A stretch of 55,604 nucleotides of DNA from the NCBI GenBank assembly GCA_050480245.1, contig JBCNEQ010000009.1; one strand, written 5' to 3'. The notes under the pieces are model-generated. The model did not search any database. It was given only the letters and a program-made list of their open reading frames with translations, and was not told the DNA's origin. Source of the DNA: Anoxybacillus sp050480245 (GTDB taxonomy: Bacteria; Bacillota; Bacilli; Bacillales; Anoxybacillaceae). Every line of letters starts with the position of its first letter. Position 1 is the first letter of the stretch. Position numbers and translations under genes: made by a program. This document shows, one piece after another, positions 1 to 8,618 of this stretch.

Positions 1-18
1 AGTAGGACGTTGCCGGGC
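1..18 (+). rRNA. rrf: 3' end of 5S rRNA (partial)
   Basis: The first 18 bases match the conserved 3' end of Bacillaceae 5S rRNA (AGTAGGACGTTGCCGGGC). Only the tail lies in the window. It is followed directly by an intrinsic terminator, as expected at the end of an rRNA operon. The rest of the gene is outside the window. Confidence 0.85.
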
Positions 19-25
19 AAAGACA

Positions 26-57
26 AGACCAAGACAATTTAGTCTTGGTCTTTTTGT
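26..57 (+). terminator. Terminator of the upstream rRNA operon
   Basis: A perfect 10-bp stem AGACCAAGAC / GTCTTGGTCT (26-35 and 42-51) with a six-base loop runs into a T-rich tract. It ends transcription of the rRNA cluster upstream of ctsR. Confidence 0.9.
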
Positions 58-121
58 TTTATTGAATGAATGCAATGGGTAAAATATGTTTAAAATATGT
101 TGAGGATGGAAGAAGGGATTC

Positions 122-150
122 TTGCATTTTTGCAGAAATCCGTATATATT
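122..150 (+). promoter_or_regulatory. SigA promoter of the ctsR operon
   Basis: -35 TTGCAT (122-127) and -10 TATATT (145-150) are separated by 17 bp. The predicted transcription start, near 157, falls at the edge of the CtsR operator. Confidence 0.75.
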
Positions 151-158
151 AAAATTAA

Positions 159-175
159 AGTCAAATATAGTCAAA
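159..175 (+). promoter_or_regulatory. CtsR operator (heptad direct repeat)
   Basis: AGTCAAA-TAT-AGTCAAA is a perfect match to the CtsR consensus, two RGTCAAA heptads separated by NAN. It lies just downstream of the -10, so bound CtsR would block initiation of its own operon. A further partial GTCAA follows at 176-180. Confidence 0.93.
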
Positions 176-199
176 GTCAACCGACAGAGGAGGGATTAT

Positions 200-661
200 G
201 TGAGGAATATCTCTGATGACATTGAGCAATATTTAAAGCAAGTATTAAATATGAGCGGAAAAGATATCATTGAGATTAAACGAAGTGAAATTGCAGATAA
301 ATTTCAGTGTGTTCCTTCGCAAATTAACTATGTCATTAATACGCGTTTCACATTAGAGAGAGGATATATTGTTGAAAGCAAACGCGGTGGGGGCGGCTAT
401 ATTCGTATTATGAAAGTGAAGACACAAAGTGCTTCTCAGCTTATTGATCATCTATTGTCACTCGTTCAAGACCGAATTAGCCAAACGAATGGAGAACATT
501 TTATTCAACGATTGTTAGATGAAAAGGTAATCTCAGAACGAGAAGCGAATATGATGTTAAGCATTATTGATCGCTCAGTTTTGTCTATTGATCTTCCTCA
601 TCGTGACGAATTGCGTGCACGCATATTAAAAGCGATGCTGACATCGTTAAAGTATATGTAG
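200..661 (+). CDS. ctsR: Transcriptional repressor CtsR
   Basis: Class III heat-shock repressor that binds the heptad operator upstream of clp genes and releases it when heat or McsB inactivates it. The 153-residue product has the N-terminal winged-helix domain (EIKRSEIADKFQC... region and the glycine-rich RGGGG wing near residue 64) and the C-terminal dimerisation domain ending in ERDEL-like HRDELRAR. I chose the GTG at 200 rather than an upstream in-frame ATG because AGAGGAGGGA (186-195) is a well-placed Shine-Dalgarno, the length then equals the family norm, and the longer frame would run through the promoter and operator. First gene of ctsR-mcsA-mcsB-clpC, autoregulated. Confidence 0.96.
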   Translation: MRNISDDIEQYLKQVLNMSGKDIIEIKRSEIADKFQCVPSQINYVINTRFTLERGYIVESKRGGGGYIRIMKVKTQSASQLIDHLLSLVQDRISQTNGEHFIQRLLDEKVISEREANMMLSIIDRSVLSIDLPHRDELRARILKAMLTSLKYM

Positions 662-675
662 AGAGGGTGAATACT

Positions 676-1212
676 TTGATATGTCAAGAGTGTAATCAAC
701 GACCAGCAACGCTTCATTTTACTAAAATTGTAAATGGAGAAAAAACAGAAATTCATCTCTGTGAGCATTGCGCACATGAAAAAGGGGAAATGTTTATGTT
801 TCCACATCAAGGCGCTTTTTCCATTAACAATTTAATTGCAGGGCTGTTGAATATGGATGTGAAGGAACCAAAAGCGCCTTCCTTTCATAACGAACATATA
901 TTGCAATGCAAGCGTTGCAAAATGACATACGCTCAATTTGTTAAAGTTGGTCGTTTTGGATGTGCAAGTTGTTATGAAACGTTTCGTCATCATTTACCAC
1001 CTATTTTTCGAAGACTGCATGGCGGGCATGTGGCACATGAAGGGAAAATTCCGAAGCGAGTTGGGGGCACGTTGTATATTCGCAAACAAATTGGGCAGCT
1101 AAAGCAAATGTTACAGGAGCTCATTGTTAAAGAACAATTCGAGAAAGCTGCTGAAGTGCGTGATCAAATTCGAGAACTTGAAACAAAATTAAATGCGGAA
1201 GGGGGCGCTTAA
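676..1212 (+). CDS. mcsA: McsA, zinc-binding activator of the McsB arginine kinase
   Basis: McsA activates the protein-arginine kinase McsB and helps control CtsR. The sequence shows four CxxC zinc-binding pairs: CQEC and CEHC near the N-terminus, CKRC and CASC mid-protein. A C-terminal UVR motif (EQFEKAAEVRDQIRELE) is the segment that contacts partner proteins, similar to that in ClpC. I start at TTG 676: GAGAGGG at 661-667 is then the Shine-Dalgarno with 8 nt spacing, whereas the in-frame GTG at 667 overlaps that site; the resulting N-terminus MICQEC matches the family. 178 residues. Confidence 0.93.
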   Translation: MICQECNQRPATLHFTKIVNGEKTEIHLCEHCAHEKGEMFMFPHQGAFSINNLIAGLLNMDVKEPKAPSFHNEHILQCKRCKMTYAQFVKVGRFGCASCYETFRHHLPPIFRRLHGGHVAHEGKIPKRVGGTLYIRKQIGQLKQMLQELIVKEQFEKAAEVRDQIRELETKLNAEGGA

Positions 1213-1215
1213 TAT

Positions 1216-2286
1216 ATGAATCAGCATCTTTTTTTTCAACGCGCTCTCAGCCCATGGATGAATGAGGAAGGGCCCGATTCTGATATTGTGTTAAGCAGTC
1301 GAATTCGCCTAGCGAGAAATATGAAGCAATTTCCGTTTCCAACTGCATTTACGAATGAACAAGCCATACAAATTGTTCAACTATTTGAACGGTTGTTTTC
1401 ACAAAAACGTTATGGTTACATCGGTCCTTTCTTCTTGTTAAAAATGAATGAACTACAGCCAATTGAAAAGCGTGTACTAGTCGAAAAACATTTAATTAGC
1501 CCTCACTTAGCGGAAGATTGTACGTTTGGTGCATGTTTATTATCGGAACAAGAAGAAGCAAGCATTATGATTAATGAAGAAGACCATATTCGCATTCAAT
1601 GCCTATTTGCAGGTTTTCAATTAAAAGAGGCGTTGAAGATAGCTAACGACTTAGATGACTGGATTGAACAACACGTCGATTATGCATTTGATGAAAAGTA
1701 TGGCTATTTAACAAGTTGTCCAACAAATGTCGGAACAGGATTGCGAGCATCTGTTATGATGCATTTGCCAGGACTTGTGTTAACACAACAAATGAATCAA
1801 GTGATTCCAGCGATTAATCAACTCGGCTTAGTTGTTCGTGGTACGTATGGAGAGGGCAGTGAAGCGTTAGGAAATATTTTTCAAATTTCAAATCAGATTA
1901 CATTAGGAAAAAGTGAAGAAGATATTGTTGAGGATTTAACAGGAGTTGTCCGCCAATTAATTGAACAAGAGCGAATGGCGCGTGAGGCATTAGTCAAAAC
2001 TTCTAACATACAATTAGAAGATAGGGTATATCGTTCTTACGGAGTTTTAACGAACAGCCGAATCATCGGTTCAAAAGAGGCGGCTCAATGTTTATCAGAT
2101 GTACGACTAGGCATTGATTTAGGGTATATTACGAACGTGCCAAAAACGATTTTAACAGAACTGATGATTTTAACACAGCCAGGCTTTTTACAACAATACG
2201 CAGGTGGTGCTTTGCGTCCACAAGAGCGAGATATTCGCCGCGCATCGCTCATTCGTGAACGATTATACCAATGGAAGCAAATTTAA
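1216..2286 (+). CDS. mcsB: Protein-arginine kinase McsB
   Basis: Phosphorylates arginine residues on proteins, including CtsR, marking them for degradation by ClpC-ClpP. The 356-residue protein is a phosphagen-kinase catalytic domain: SSRIRLARN near residue 28 and the conserved NVGTGLRASVMMHLP block near residue 170 are visible. The C-terminal RDIRRA segment corresponds to the allosteric phosphoarginine-binding pocket known in this family. It starts 3 nt after mcsA within the ctsR operon, so it is made with its activator McsA. Confidence 0.96.
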   Translation: MNQHLFFQRALSPWMNEEGPDSDIVLSSRIRLARNMKQFPFPTAFTNEQAIQIVQLFERLFSQKRYGYIGPFFLLKMNELQPIEKRVLVEKHLISPHLAEDCTFGACLLSEQEEASIMINEEDHIRIQCLFAGFQLKEALKIANDLDDWIEQHVDYAFDEKYGYLTSCPTNVGTGLRASVMMHLPGLVLTQQMNQVIPAINQLGLVVRGTYGEGSEALGNIFQISNQITLGKSEEDIVEDLTGVVRQLIEQERMAREALVKTSNIQLEDRVYRSYGVLTNSRIIGSKEAAQCLSDVRLGIDLGYITNVPKTILTELMILTQPGFLQQYAGGALRPQERDIRRASLIRERLYQWKQI

Positions 2287-2301
2287 GGGAGGTTGATGAG
2301 A

Positions 2302-4734
2302 ATGATGTTCGGACGTTTTACAGAGCGGGCACAAAAAGTGTTAGCATTAGCGCAAGAAGAAGCTGTTCGATTGGGGCATAACAATATTGGAACAGAGCAC
2401 ATTTTGCTTGGTCTTATTCGTGAAGGAGAAGGGATTGCTGCGAAAGCGCTTATGGCGCTCGGATTAGGGCCAGATAAAATTCAAAAAGAAGTAGAATCGC
2501 TTATTGGACGGGGAAATGAAGTTGGGCAAACGATCCACTATACGCCACGTGCCAAAAAAGTGATTGAGCTTTCAATGGATGAAGCTAGAAAGCTTGGACA
2601 TTCTTATGTTGGTACAGAACATATTTTACTTGGCCTTATTCGTGAAGGAGAAGGTGTAGCGGCACGCGTTTTAAATAATTTAGGGGTAAGCTTAAATAAG
2701 GCTCGCCAGCAAGTGCTTCAATTATTAGGAAGCAGCGAATCTGCCTCAGGACATCACGGGGGAGCAACGCATGCGAATACGCCGACGTTAGATAGTTTAG
2801 CTCGTGATTTAACAGCGATCGCACGCGAAGGCGGTTTAGACCCTGTGATTGGAAGAAGTAAAGAAATTCAACGTGTGATCGAAGTATTGAGCCGCAGAAC
2901 GAAAAATAACCCTGTTTTAATTGGGGAACCAGGGGTAGGAAAAACAGCTATTGCCGAAGGACTAGCTCAACAAATTGTCAATAACGAAGTGCCAGAAACG
3001 CTTCGTGATAAGCGTGTAATGACGCTCGACATGGGAACAGTCGTTGCAGGAACAAAGTATCGCGGTGAATTTGAAGATCGATTGAAAAAAGTGATGGATG
3101 AAATTCGACAAGCAGGCAACATCATTTTGTTTATTGACGAATTGCATACGTTAATCGGAGCAGGTGGTGCGGAAGGAGCAATTGATGCGTCGAATATTTT
3201 AAAACCATCTCTTGCTCGTGGTGAGCTACAATGTATTGGGGCAACGACGTTAGATGAATACCGAAAATATATCGAAAAAGATGCTGCGTTAGAAAGACGT
3301 TTCCAACCTATTCATGTTGGTGAGCCAACAGTTGAGGAATCCATTCAAATTTTAAAAGGACTACGCGATCGTTATGAAGCACACCATCGCGTCTCTATTT
3401 CAGATGAAGCGATTGAGCAAGCTGTCAAGCTTTCAGATCGTTACATTTCGGATCGATTTTTACCAGATAAAGCGATTGACTTGATTGATGAAGCGTGCTC
3501 GAAAGTGCGTTTACGTTCGTTTACGACACCGCCAAATTTGAAAGAGCTCGAACAAAAACTAGAGGAAATTCGCAAAGAAAAAGATGCTGCTGTGCAAAGC
3601 CAAGAGTTTGAAAAAGCAGCATCATTACGAGATGCAGAACAAAAATTGCGCGAACAGCTTGAAGAGACAAAACGAGCATGGAAAGAAAAACAAGGCCAAG
3701 AAAACTCAGAAGTGACAGTAGAAGATATTGCAGCTGTTGTATCAAGCTGGACAGGAATACCAGTCTCTAAATTAGCTCAAACTGAAACAGAACGATTGTT
3801 AAAGTTGGAGGAAATTTTACATTCCCGTGTCATCGGACAAGAAGAAGCGGTGAAGGCGGTCGCAAAAGCGGTTCGTCGTGCCCGTGCAGGATTAAAAGAC
3901 CCGAAACGTCCAATCGGTTCGTTTATTTTCCTTGGACCGACGGGTGTAGGAAAGACAGAATTGGCACGAGCGCTTGCTGAAGCGATGTTTGGCGATGAAG
4001 ATGCAATGATTCGAATCGATATGTCTGAATATATGGAGAAACATTCGACATCACGTCTTGTCGGCTCGCCTCCAGGATATGTTGGTTACGAAGAGGGTGG
4101 ACAATTAACAGAAAAAGTGCGTCGCAAACCGTATTCCGTTATTTTATTAGATGAGATTGAAAAGGCGCATCCAGATGTATTCAACATTTTATTGCAAGTA
4201 TTAGAAGATGGACGTTTAACGGATTCGAAAGGACGTACAGTGGATTTCCGAAATACGATCATTATTATGACATCGAACGTCGGAGCTGACGCTCTTAAGA
4301 GAAATAAATATGTTGGCTTTAATGTACAAGACGAGAGCCAACAGTACAAGGATATGAAAGGGAAAGTGATGGACGAGTTGAAAAAGGCGTTCCGTCCAGA
4401 ATTTTTAAACCGAATTGATGAAATTATTGTCTTCCACTCACTTGAGAAGAAACATTTAAAAGAAATTGTGTCATTAATGATTGAGCAATTGAAAAAACGT
4501 CTACAAGAACAACAAATTGATTTAGAGTTAACGGATGCAGCGATTGAAAAATTAGCGGAAGAAGGTCACGACTTAGAATACGGAGCACGTCCATTGCGTC
4601 GAGCAATTCAAAAACATGTTGAAGATCGTTTGTCCGAAGAACTGTTAAAAGGAACGATTGGCAGCGGACAAAAAGTTGTTATGGACGTTAAAGACGGTCA
4701 GTTTGTTGTATTAACAAACGAACCAGTAAAATAA
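2302..4734 (+). CDS. clpC: ATP-dependent Clp protease ATPase subunit ClpC
   Basis: Hsp100 unfoldase that delivers substrates, including arginine-phosphorylated proteins, to ClpP. 810 residues, the same as B. subtilis ClpC. Domains in order: duplicated Clp N-domain (1-145), AAA module 1 with Walker A GEPGVGKT (about 205), a middle domain with the UVR-like EFEKAASLRD (about 430), AAA module 2 with GPTGVGKT (about 545), and the VGF loop (about 670) used to dock ClpP. ATG 2302 is chosen: GGGAGG at 2287-2292 then lies 9 nt upstream and the N-terminus is MMFGRFTERA as in the family; TTG 2293 abuts the Shine-Dalgarno. Last gene of the ctsR operon. Confidence 0.97.
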   Translation: MMFGRFTERAQKVLALAQEEAVRLGHNNIGTEHILLGLIREGEGIAAKALMALGLGPDKIQKEVESLIGRGNEVGQTIHYTPRAKKVIELSMDEARKLGHSYVGTEHILLGLIREGEGVAARVLNNLGVSLNKARQQVLQLLGSSESASGHHGGATHANTPTLDSLARDLTAIAREGGLDPVIGRSKEIQRVIEVLSRRTKNNPVLIGEPGVGKTAIAEGLAQQIVNNEVPETLRDKRVMTLDMGTVVAGTKYRGEFEDRLKKVMDEIRQAGNIILFIDELHTLIGAGGAEGAIDASNILKPSLARGELQCIGATTLDEYRKYIEKDAALERRFQPIHVGEPTVEESIQILKGLRDRYEAHHRVSISDEAIEQAVKLSDRYISDRFLPDKAIDLIDEACSKVRLRSFTTPPNLKELEQKLEEIRKEKDAAVQSQEFEKAASLRDAEQKLREQLEETKRAWKEKQGQENSEVTVEDIAAVVSSWTGIPVSKLAQTETERLLKLEEILHSRVIGQEEAVKAVAKAVRRARAGLKDPKRPIGSFIFLGPTGVGKTELARALAEAMFGDEDAMIRIDMSEYMEKHSTSRLVGSPPGYVGYEEGGQLTEKVRRKPYSVILLDEIEKAHPDVFNILLQVLEDGRLTDSKGRTVDFRNTIIIMTSNVGADALKRNKYVGFNVQDESQQYKDMKGKVMDELKKAFRPEFLNRIDEIIVFHSLEKKHLKEIVSLMIEQLKKRLQEQQIDLELTDAAIEKLAEEGHDLEYGARPLRRAIQKHVEDRLSEELLKGTIGSGQKVVMDVKDGQFVVLTNEPVK

Positions 4735-4735
4735 C

Positions 4736-4773
4736 AAAAACAAGGTATGCTTACATGCATACCTTGTTTTTCA
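4736..4773 (+). terminator. Terminator after clpC
   Basis: A 15-bp stem (4736-4750 with 4757-4771), loop TTACAT, contains GGTATGC/GCATACC and ends in a T run. It lies only 20 nt before radA, so radA is reached by read-through or by a promoter inside clpC. Confidence 0.92.
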
Positions 4774-4792
4774 TGATGAAAGGAATGGAGCA

Positions 4793-6187
4793 ATGGTTAA
4801 ACGGAAAACGAAATTCGTTTGTCAACATTGTGGGTATGAAACGGCCAAATGGATGGGAAAATGTCCAGGATGCCATTCGTGGAATGCAATGGTCGAAGAA
4901 ACGGAAATTGTAAAACCACATAACCGAGCACTATTTGTGCATACAGAGGGGATAGTAGCTAAACCTGTATCGATTACGACAGTAGAAACGACGCAGGAAC
5001 CGAGAATTGATACGAAGTTCACGGAGTTTAATCGCGTGTTAGGAGGCGGAATTGTTCGTGGTTCCCTCGTTTTGATCGGTGGGGATCCTGGCATCGGGAA
5101 ATCAACTTTGTTGTTGCAAATTTGCGCCCAACTTGCAAACGACGCACATACTGTATTATATATTTCAGGAGAAGAATCAGTAAAACAAACGAAGTTGCGT
5201 GCTGAGCGGCTACATGTGACAGCTGAACATTTATATGTTTTATCTGAGACAAATTTAGAACATATTATCCAAACGATTGATGAGATGAAGCCTGCTTTTG
5301 TTGTCATTGACTCGATTCAGACGATATATCGCTCAGAGATTACATCAGCGCCAGGAAGCGTTTCACAAGTTCGTGAATGTACAGCAGAGCTGATGCGAAT
5401 AGCTAAAACGAAAGGTATTGCGATTTTCATTGTCGGACATGTCACGAAAGAAGGAGCGCTTGCAGGTCCGCGTATTCTTGAACATATGGTAGATACCGTA
5501 TTATATTTTGAGGGCGAACGCCATCATACGTACCGCATTTTACGAGCTGTGAAAAATCGATTTGGCTCCACAAATGAAATCGGCATTTTTGAAATGAAAG
5601 AAACAGGGCTTACTGAAGTCAAAAACCCGTCGGAAATTTTTTTAGAAGAGCGTTCTAAAGGTGCAGCGGGCTCAACGGTCGTTGCTTCCATGGAAGGAAC
5701 AAGACCGGTATTAGTGGAAATTCAAGCATTAGTATCGCCGACAAGTTTTGGAACACCGCGTCGAATGGCAACAGGAATTGATCATAACCGTGTTTCGTTA
5801 CTGATGGCGGTACTTGAAAAAAGAGTCGGTCTACTTCTTCAAAACCAAGATGCCTATTTAAAAGTGGCTGGTGGCATAAAGTTAGATGAACCTGCGATTG
5901 ACTTAGCCATTGCCGTCAGCATCGCTTCGAGTTTTCGTGATCAACCAACAAACCATACGGATGTCGTTATTGGGGAAGTTGGATTAACAGGCGAAGTACG
6001 CCGTGTATCTCGGATTGAGCAACGCGTACAAGAAGCGGTGAAGCTCGGTTTTCAGCGCATTATTATTCCAAAAAGCAATATGGGTGGTTGGAATATTCCA
6101 AAAGATGTTGAAGTTATTGGAGTGGCTAATGTGGAAGAGGCGCTATATTACACATTAGGGGATGGGAAAAATCGCTCAATATTTTAA
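4793..6187 (+). CDS. radA: DNA repair protein RadA
   Basis: RecA-like branch-migration helicase that helps process recombination intermediates. 464 residues: N-terminal C4 zinc finger (CQHC...CPGC, residues 9-30), RecA-type core with Walker A GGDPGIGKST (about 95), the RadA-specific KNRFG motif (about 253), and a C-terminal Lon-protease-like domain (about 330-455). In most Bacillales the next gene is disA; here the next gene is yacL. There are only 89 nt between the two. Confidence 0.95.
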   Translation: MVKRKTKFVCQHCGYETAKWMGKCPGCHSWNAMVEETEIVKPHNRALFVHTEGIVAKPVSITTVETTQEPRIDTKFTEFNRVLGGGIVRGSLVLIGGDPGIGKSTLLLQICAQLANDAHTVLYISGEESVKQTKLRAERLHVTAEHLYVLSETNLEHIIQTIDEMKPAFVVIDSIQTIYRSEITSAPGSVSQVRECTAELMRIAKTKGIAIFIVGHVTKEGALAGPRILEHMVDTVLYFEGERHHTYRILRAVKNRFGSTNEIGIFEMKETGLTEVKNPSEIFLEERSKGAAGSTVVASMEGTRPVLVEIQALVSPTSFGTPRRMATGIDHNRVSLLMAVLEKRVGLLLQNQDAYLKVAGGIKLDEPAIDLAIAVSIASSFRDQPTNHTDVVIGEVGLTGEVRRVSRIEQRVQEAVKLGFQRIIIPKSNMGGWNIPKDVEVIGVANVEEALYYTLGDGKNRSIF

Positions 6188-6224
6188 CAAGACCATTAAA
6201 AAATGATTAAAAATGATGTTCAAA

Positions 6225-6255
6225 TTGGTTTCAAACATTGGAAACTGTTTATAAT
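6225..6255 (+). promoter_or_regulatory. Candidate SigA promoter of yacL
   Basis: -10 TATAAT (6250-6255) is a consensus match. The best -35 is TTGGTT (6225-6230), giving a long 19-bp spacer. A GTTTC/GAAAC inverted repeat lies between the two elements. The -10 is convincing, the -35 less so. Confidence 0.5.
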
Positions 6256-6276
6256 GTAATAGAGGAGGTGAAAAAC

Positions 6277-7365
6277 GTGTTAAAACGAATTGTGCAAGCA
6301 TCTTTTTTAATTACTGGGGGAATGCTAGGAATTATTTTCTTTCCTACTTTACTAAAGCTATTGCATGTAAACGATCTCCCTTATGTCGATAGCCCATATG
6401 TAGCCGCCCCAGTCGGTGCGATGATCGTATTCCTTCTCACGTTTTGGTTAGTCGATCATGTGGTTGGACTTATTCATTGGATGGAAGAAACGTTAGTCAA
6501 AGCGCCTGTAACAGATTTGCTTTTTGGAAGTCTTGGTTTAATTTTTGGGCTCATTGTTGCCTTTTTAGTCGTCATTCCATTAAAGTCGATCCAATTCCCG
6601 TTTGTTAATACAATGTTTCCGATTTTTCTTACGCTATTGTTAGGGTATTTAGGGTTTCAAGTCGGATTTAAAAAGCGCGATGAGTTAATGAACTTATTTT
6701 CTTTGCCGAATCGAAGTGGAAAGAAAAAAGGTAGCGAGGAAGAAGAGAAAAAAGGAAGATCACTAAAAATTTTAGATACGAGTGTCATTATTGATGGACG
6801 TATTGCAGATATTTGTCAAACGGGCTTTTTGGAAGGGACGATTGTCATTCCGCGGTTTGTTCTCGAAGAATTGCAACATATCGCAGACTCCTCTGATGCT
6901 TTAAAGAGGAATCGTGGACGGAGAGGACTAGATATTTTAAACCGCATTCAAAAAGAGTTAGCGATTAACGTGGAAATATATGAGGGTGATTTTGAAGGAA
7001 TCCAAGAGGTCGACAGCAAGCTTGTGAAATTGGCGCAACTGACATCAGGGGTTGTTGTTACAAACGATTTTAATTTAAATAAAGTATGTGAATTGCAAAA
7101 TGTTCCGGTATTAAACATTAACGACTTAGCGAACGCAGTAAAACCGATCGTTCTTCCAGGAGAAGAATTAAACGTTCACGTCATTAAAGATGGGAAAGAA
7201 CAAAATCAAGGTGTTGCTTATTTAGATGACGGAACGATGATCGTTGTGGAAGACGGAAAAGATTATATTGGAAAACGAGTCGATGTGCTTGTGACAAGCG
7301 TCTTACAAACTTCAGCTGGAAGAATGATTTTTGCAAAATTAAAGCTACTTGAAAAAGCATTATAA
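6277..7365 (+). CDS. yacL: PIN/TRAM domain membrane protein YacL
   Basis: Membrane-anchored protein with a PIN-type nuclease fold; its substrate is not established. 362 residues: four predicted transmembrane helices in the first 135 residues, a charged linker (KKKGSEEEEKKGR), a PIN domain with acidic residues in LDTSVIIDGR and TNDFNLNK (about 165-285), and a C-terminal TRAM RNA-binding domain (about 295-360). GTG 6277 is chosen because AGAGGAGGTG (6261-6270) precedes it and the N-terminus MLKRIV matches the family. Probable first gene of yacL-ispD-ispF. Confidence 0.9.
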   Translation: MLKRIVQASFLITGGMLGIIFFPTLLKLLHVNDLPYVDSPYVAAPVGAMIVFLLTFWLVDHVVGLIHWMEETLVKAPVTDLLFGSLGLIFGLIVAFLVVIPLKSIQFPFVNTMFPIFLTLLLGYLGFQVGFKKRDELMNLFSLPNRSGKKKGSEEEEKKGRSLKILDTSVIIDGRIADICQTGFLEGTIVIPRFVLEELQHIADSSDALKRNRGRRGLDILNRIQKELAINVEIYEGDFEGIQEVDSKLVKLAQLTSGVVVTNDFNLNKVCELQNVPVLNINDLANAVKPIVLPGEELNVHVIKDGKEQNQGVAYLDDGTMIVVEDGKDYIGKRVDVLVTSVLQTSAGRMIFAKLKLLEKAL

Positions 7366-7386
7366 GCTGTTAGGAGATAAGGGGAA

Positions 7387-8073
7387 ATGGATTATCATGT
7401 CGTTATACCGGCAGCTGGCCAAGGAAAACGAATGAACGCAGGAATGAACAAACAATTTATTGAGCTTGAAGGAATACCTGTTATTATTCATACGTTACGT
7501 GTATTTGAACGAGATGTTTTATGTCAAGGCATTGTGTTAGTCATTAACGATCAAGAACGCGAACAGTTTGTCCATATGCTTCATCGCTTTGAAATAAAAA
7601 AGGTAAATGTCCTCGTTTCAGGAGGAGAAGAGCGGCAACAAAGCGTCTACAACGGGTTGAAAGCTTTGAATGATGCTGACATCGTGCTTATTCACGATGG
7701 CGCTCGTCCATTTGTGACGGTAAAAAAAATTCATGAACTCGTTCAAGTAACAGTAGAAACGGGAGCAGCTGTGCTAGCTGTTCCTGTGAAAGATACGATG
7801 AAACAAGTGATCGATGGCCATATTCAAAAAACGGTCGATCGATCGAGCTTGTGGGCCGTACAAACGCCACAAGCTTTTTCCATGTCATTAATTCGTGATG
7901 CTCATGAACGAGCGAGAAAAGAGAAGTTTATCGGAACAGACGATGCGAGTCTTGTTGAGCGGATAGGCCATCGTGTCGTCATTGTTGAAGGGGAATATAC
8001 GAATATTAAACTGACAACACCAGAAGATTTATTATTTGCGGAAGCGATTTTACGTGCGAGAGGGGATCAATGA
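7387..8073 (+). CDS. ispD: 2-C-methyl-D-erythritol 4-phosphate cytidylyltransferase
   Basis: Third step of the MEP isoprenoid pathway: couples CTP to methylerythritol phosphate to give CDP-ME. 228 residues, with the nucleotide-binding signature AAGQGKRM (8-15), the substrate-binding lysine in NKQF, IHDGARP (about 100) and the RSSLWAVQTPQAF segment. It overlaps ispF by a few bases, so the two pathway enzymes are translationally coupled, as in many bacteria. Confidence 0.96.
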   Translation: MDYHVVIPAAGQGKRMNAGMNKQFIELEGIPVIIHTLRVFERDVLCQGIVLVINDQEREQFVHMLHRFEIKKVNVLVSGGEERQQSVYNGLKALNDADIVLIHDGARPFVTVKKIHELVQVTVETGAAVLAVPVKDTMKQVIDGHIQKTVDRSSLWAVQTPQAFSMSLIRDAHERARKEKFIGTDDASLVERIGHRVVIVEGEYTNIKLTTPEDLLFAEAILRARGDQ

Positions 8074-8555
8074 TGTATCGAATTGGACAAGGATTTGATG
8101 TCCATCAGTTTGCTGAAGGGCGTCCACTCATTATTGGCGGTGTAACGATTCCATATGAAAAAGGATTGCTCGGGCATTCCGATGCCGACGTGTTATTGCA
8201 TGCGATCGCTGATGCCTGTTTAGGAGCTATCGGTCAAGGGGATATTGGAAAACACTTTCCTGATATAGATGAGACGTACAAAGATGCAGATTCTGCGCTT
8301 CTTTTGCAGCGCGTATGGAACCTTGTGCGTCAACACGGGTATATGCTTGTTAATGTTGATTGTACAATTATTGCACAGAAACCAAAAATGGCCCCATATA
8401 TCCCAAACATGCAAAAACGAATTGCTGAATTATTAGAAGGGGACGTTTCACAAGTCAACGTAAAGGCGACGACGACAGAAAAGCTCGGCTTTACAGGAAG
8501 AGAAGAAGGAATTGCCGCACAAGCCGTCGTTTTGTTACAAAAAAATAATGAATGA
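8073..8555 (+). CDS. ispF: 2-C-methyl-D-erythritol 2,4-cyclodiphosphate synthase
   Basis: Fifth step of the MEP pathway: cyclises CDP-ME 2-phosphate with loss of CMP. The zinc-binding DVH motif (residues 9-11), GHSDADVLLH and the signature TTTEKLGFTGR near the C-terminus are present. ATG codons at 8070 and 8073 are adjacent; the second has better spacing (7 nt) from GAGAGGGG and gives the family N-terminus MYRIGQGFDVHQ. 160 residues. Confidence 0.95.
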   Translation: MYRIGQGFDVHQFAEGRPLIIGGVTIPYEKGLLGHSDADVLLHAIADACLGAIGQGDIGKHFPDIDETYKDADSALLLQRVWNLVRQHGYMLVNVDCTIIAQKPKMAPYIPNMQKRIAELLEGDVSQVNVKATTTEKLGFTGREEGIAAQAVVLLQKNNE

Positions 8556-8618
8556 TGGATTTTGTATGTCGTTTACGGTACAATGAGGTACAGAAATTAG
8601 GTAGATGGAGGTCATGAC

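Noticed and set aside
88..120. Possible SigB promoter upstream of ctsR (GTTTAA followed by GGAAGA or GGGATT)
   Set aside because: B. subtilis has one here, but in this sequence the -10 candidates are poor (GGAAGA) or at the wrong spacing (GGGATT, 21 bp).
4822..5307. 161-codon open frame antisense to radA
   Set aside because: No Shine-Dalgarno, no recognisable domain and full overlap with a conserved gene; it is a shadow of radA codon use. The same applies to other long antisense frames, for example in cysS (11428-11796), rpoC (24571-24942) and tuf (30689-31129).
6188..6276. Degraded disA remnant
   Set aside because: The gap is only 89 nt and shows a promoter and Shine-Dalgarno for yacL; no DisA-like sequence could be read in any frame.
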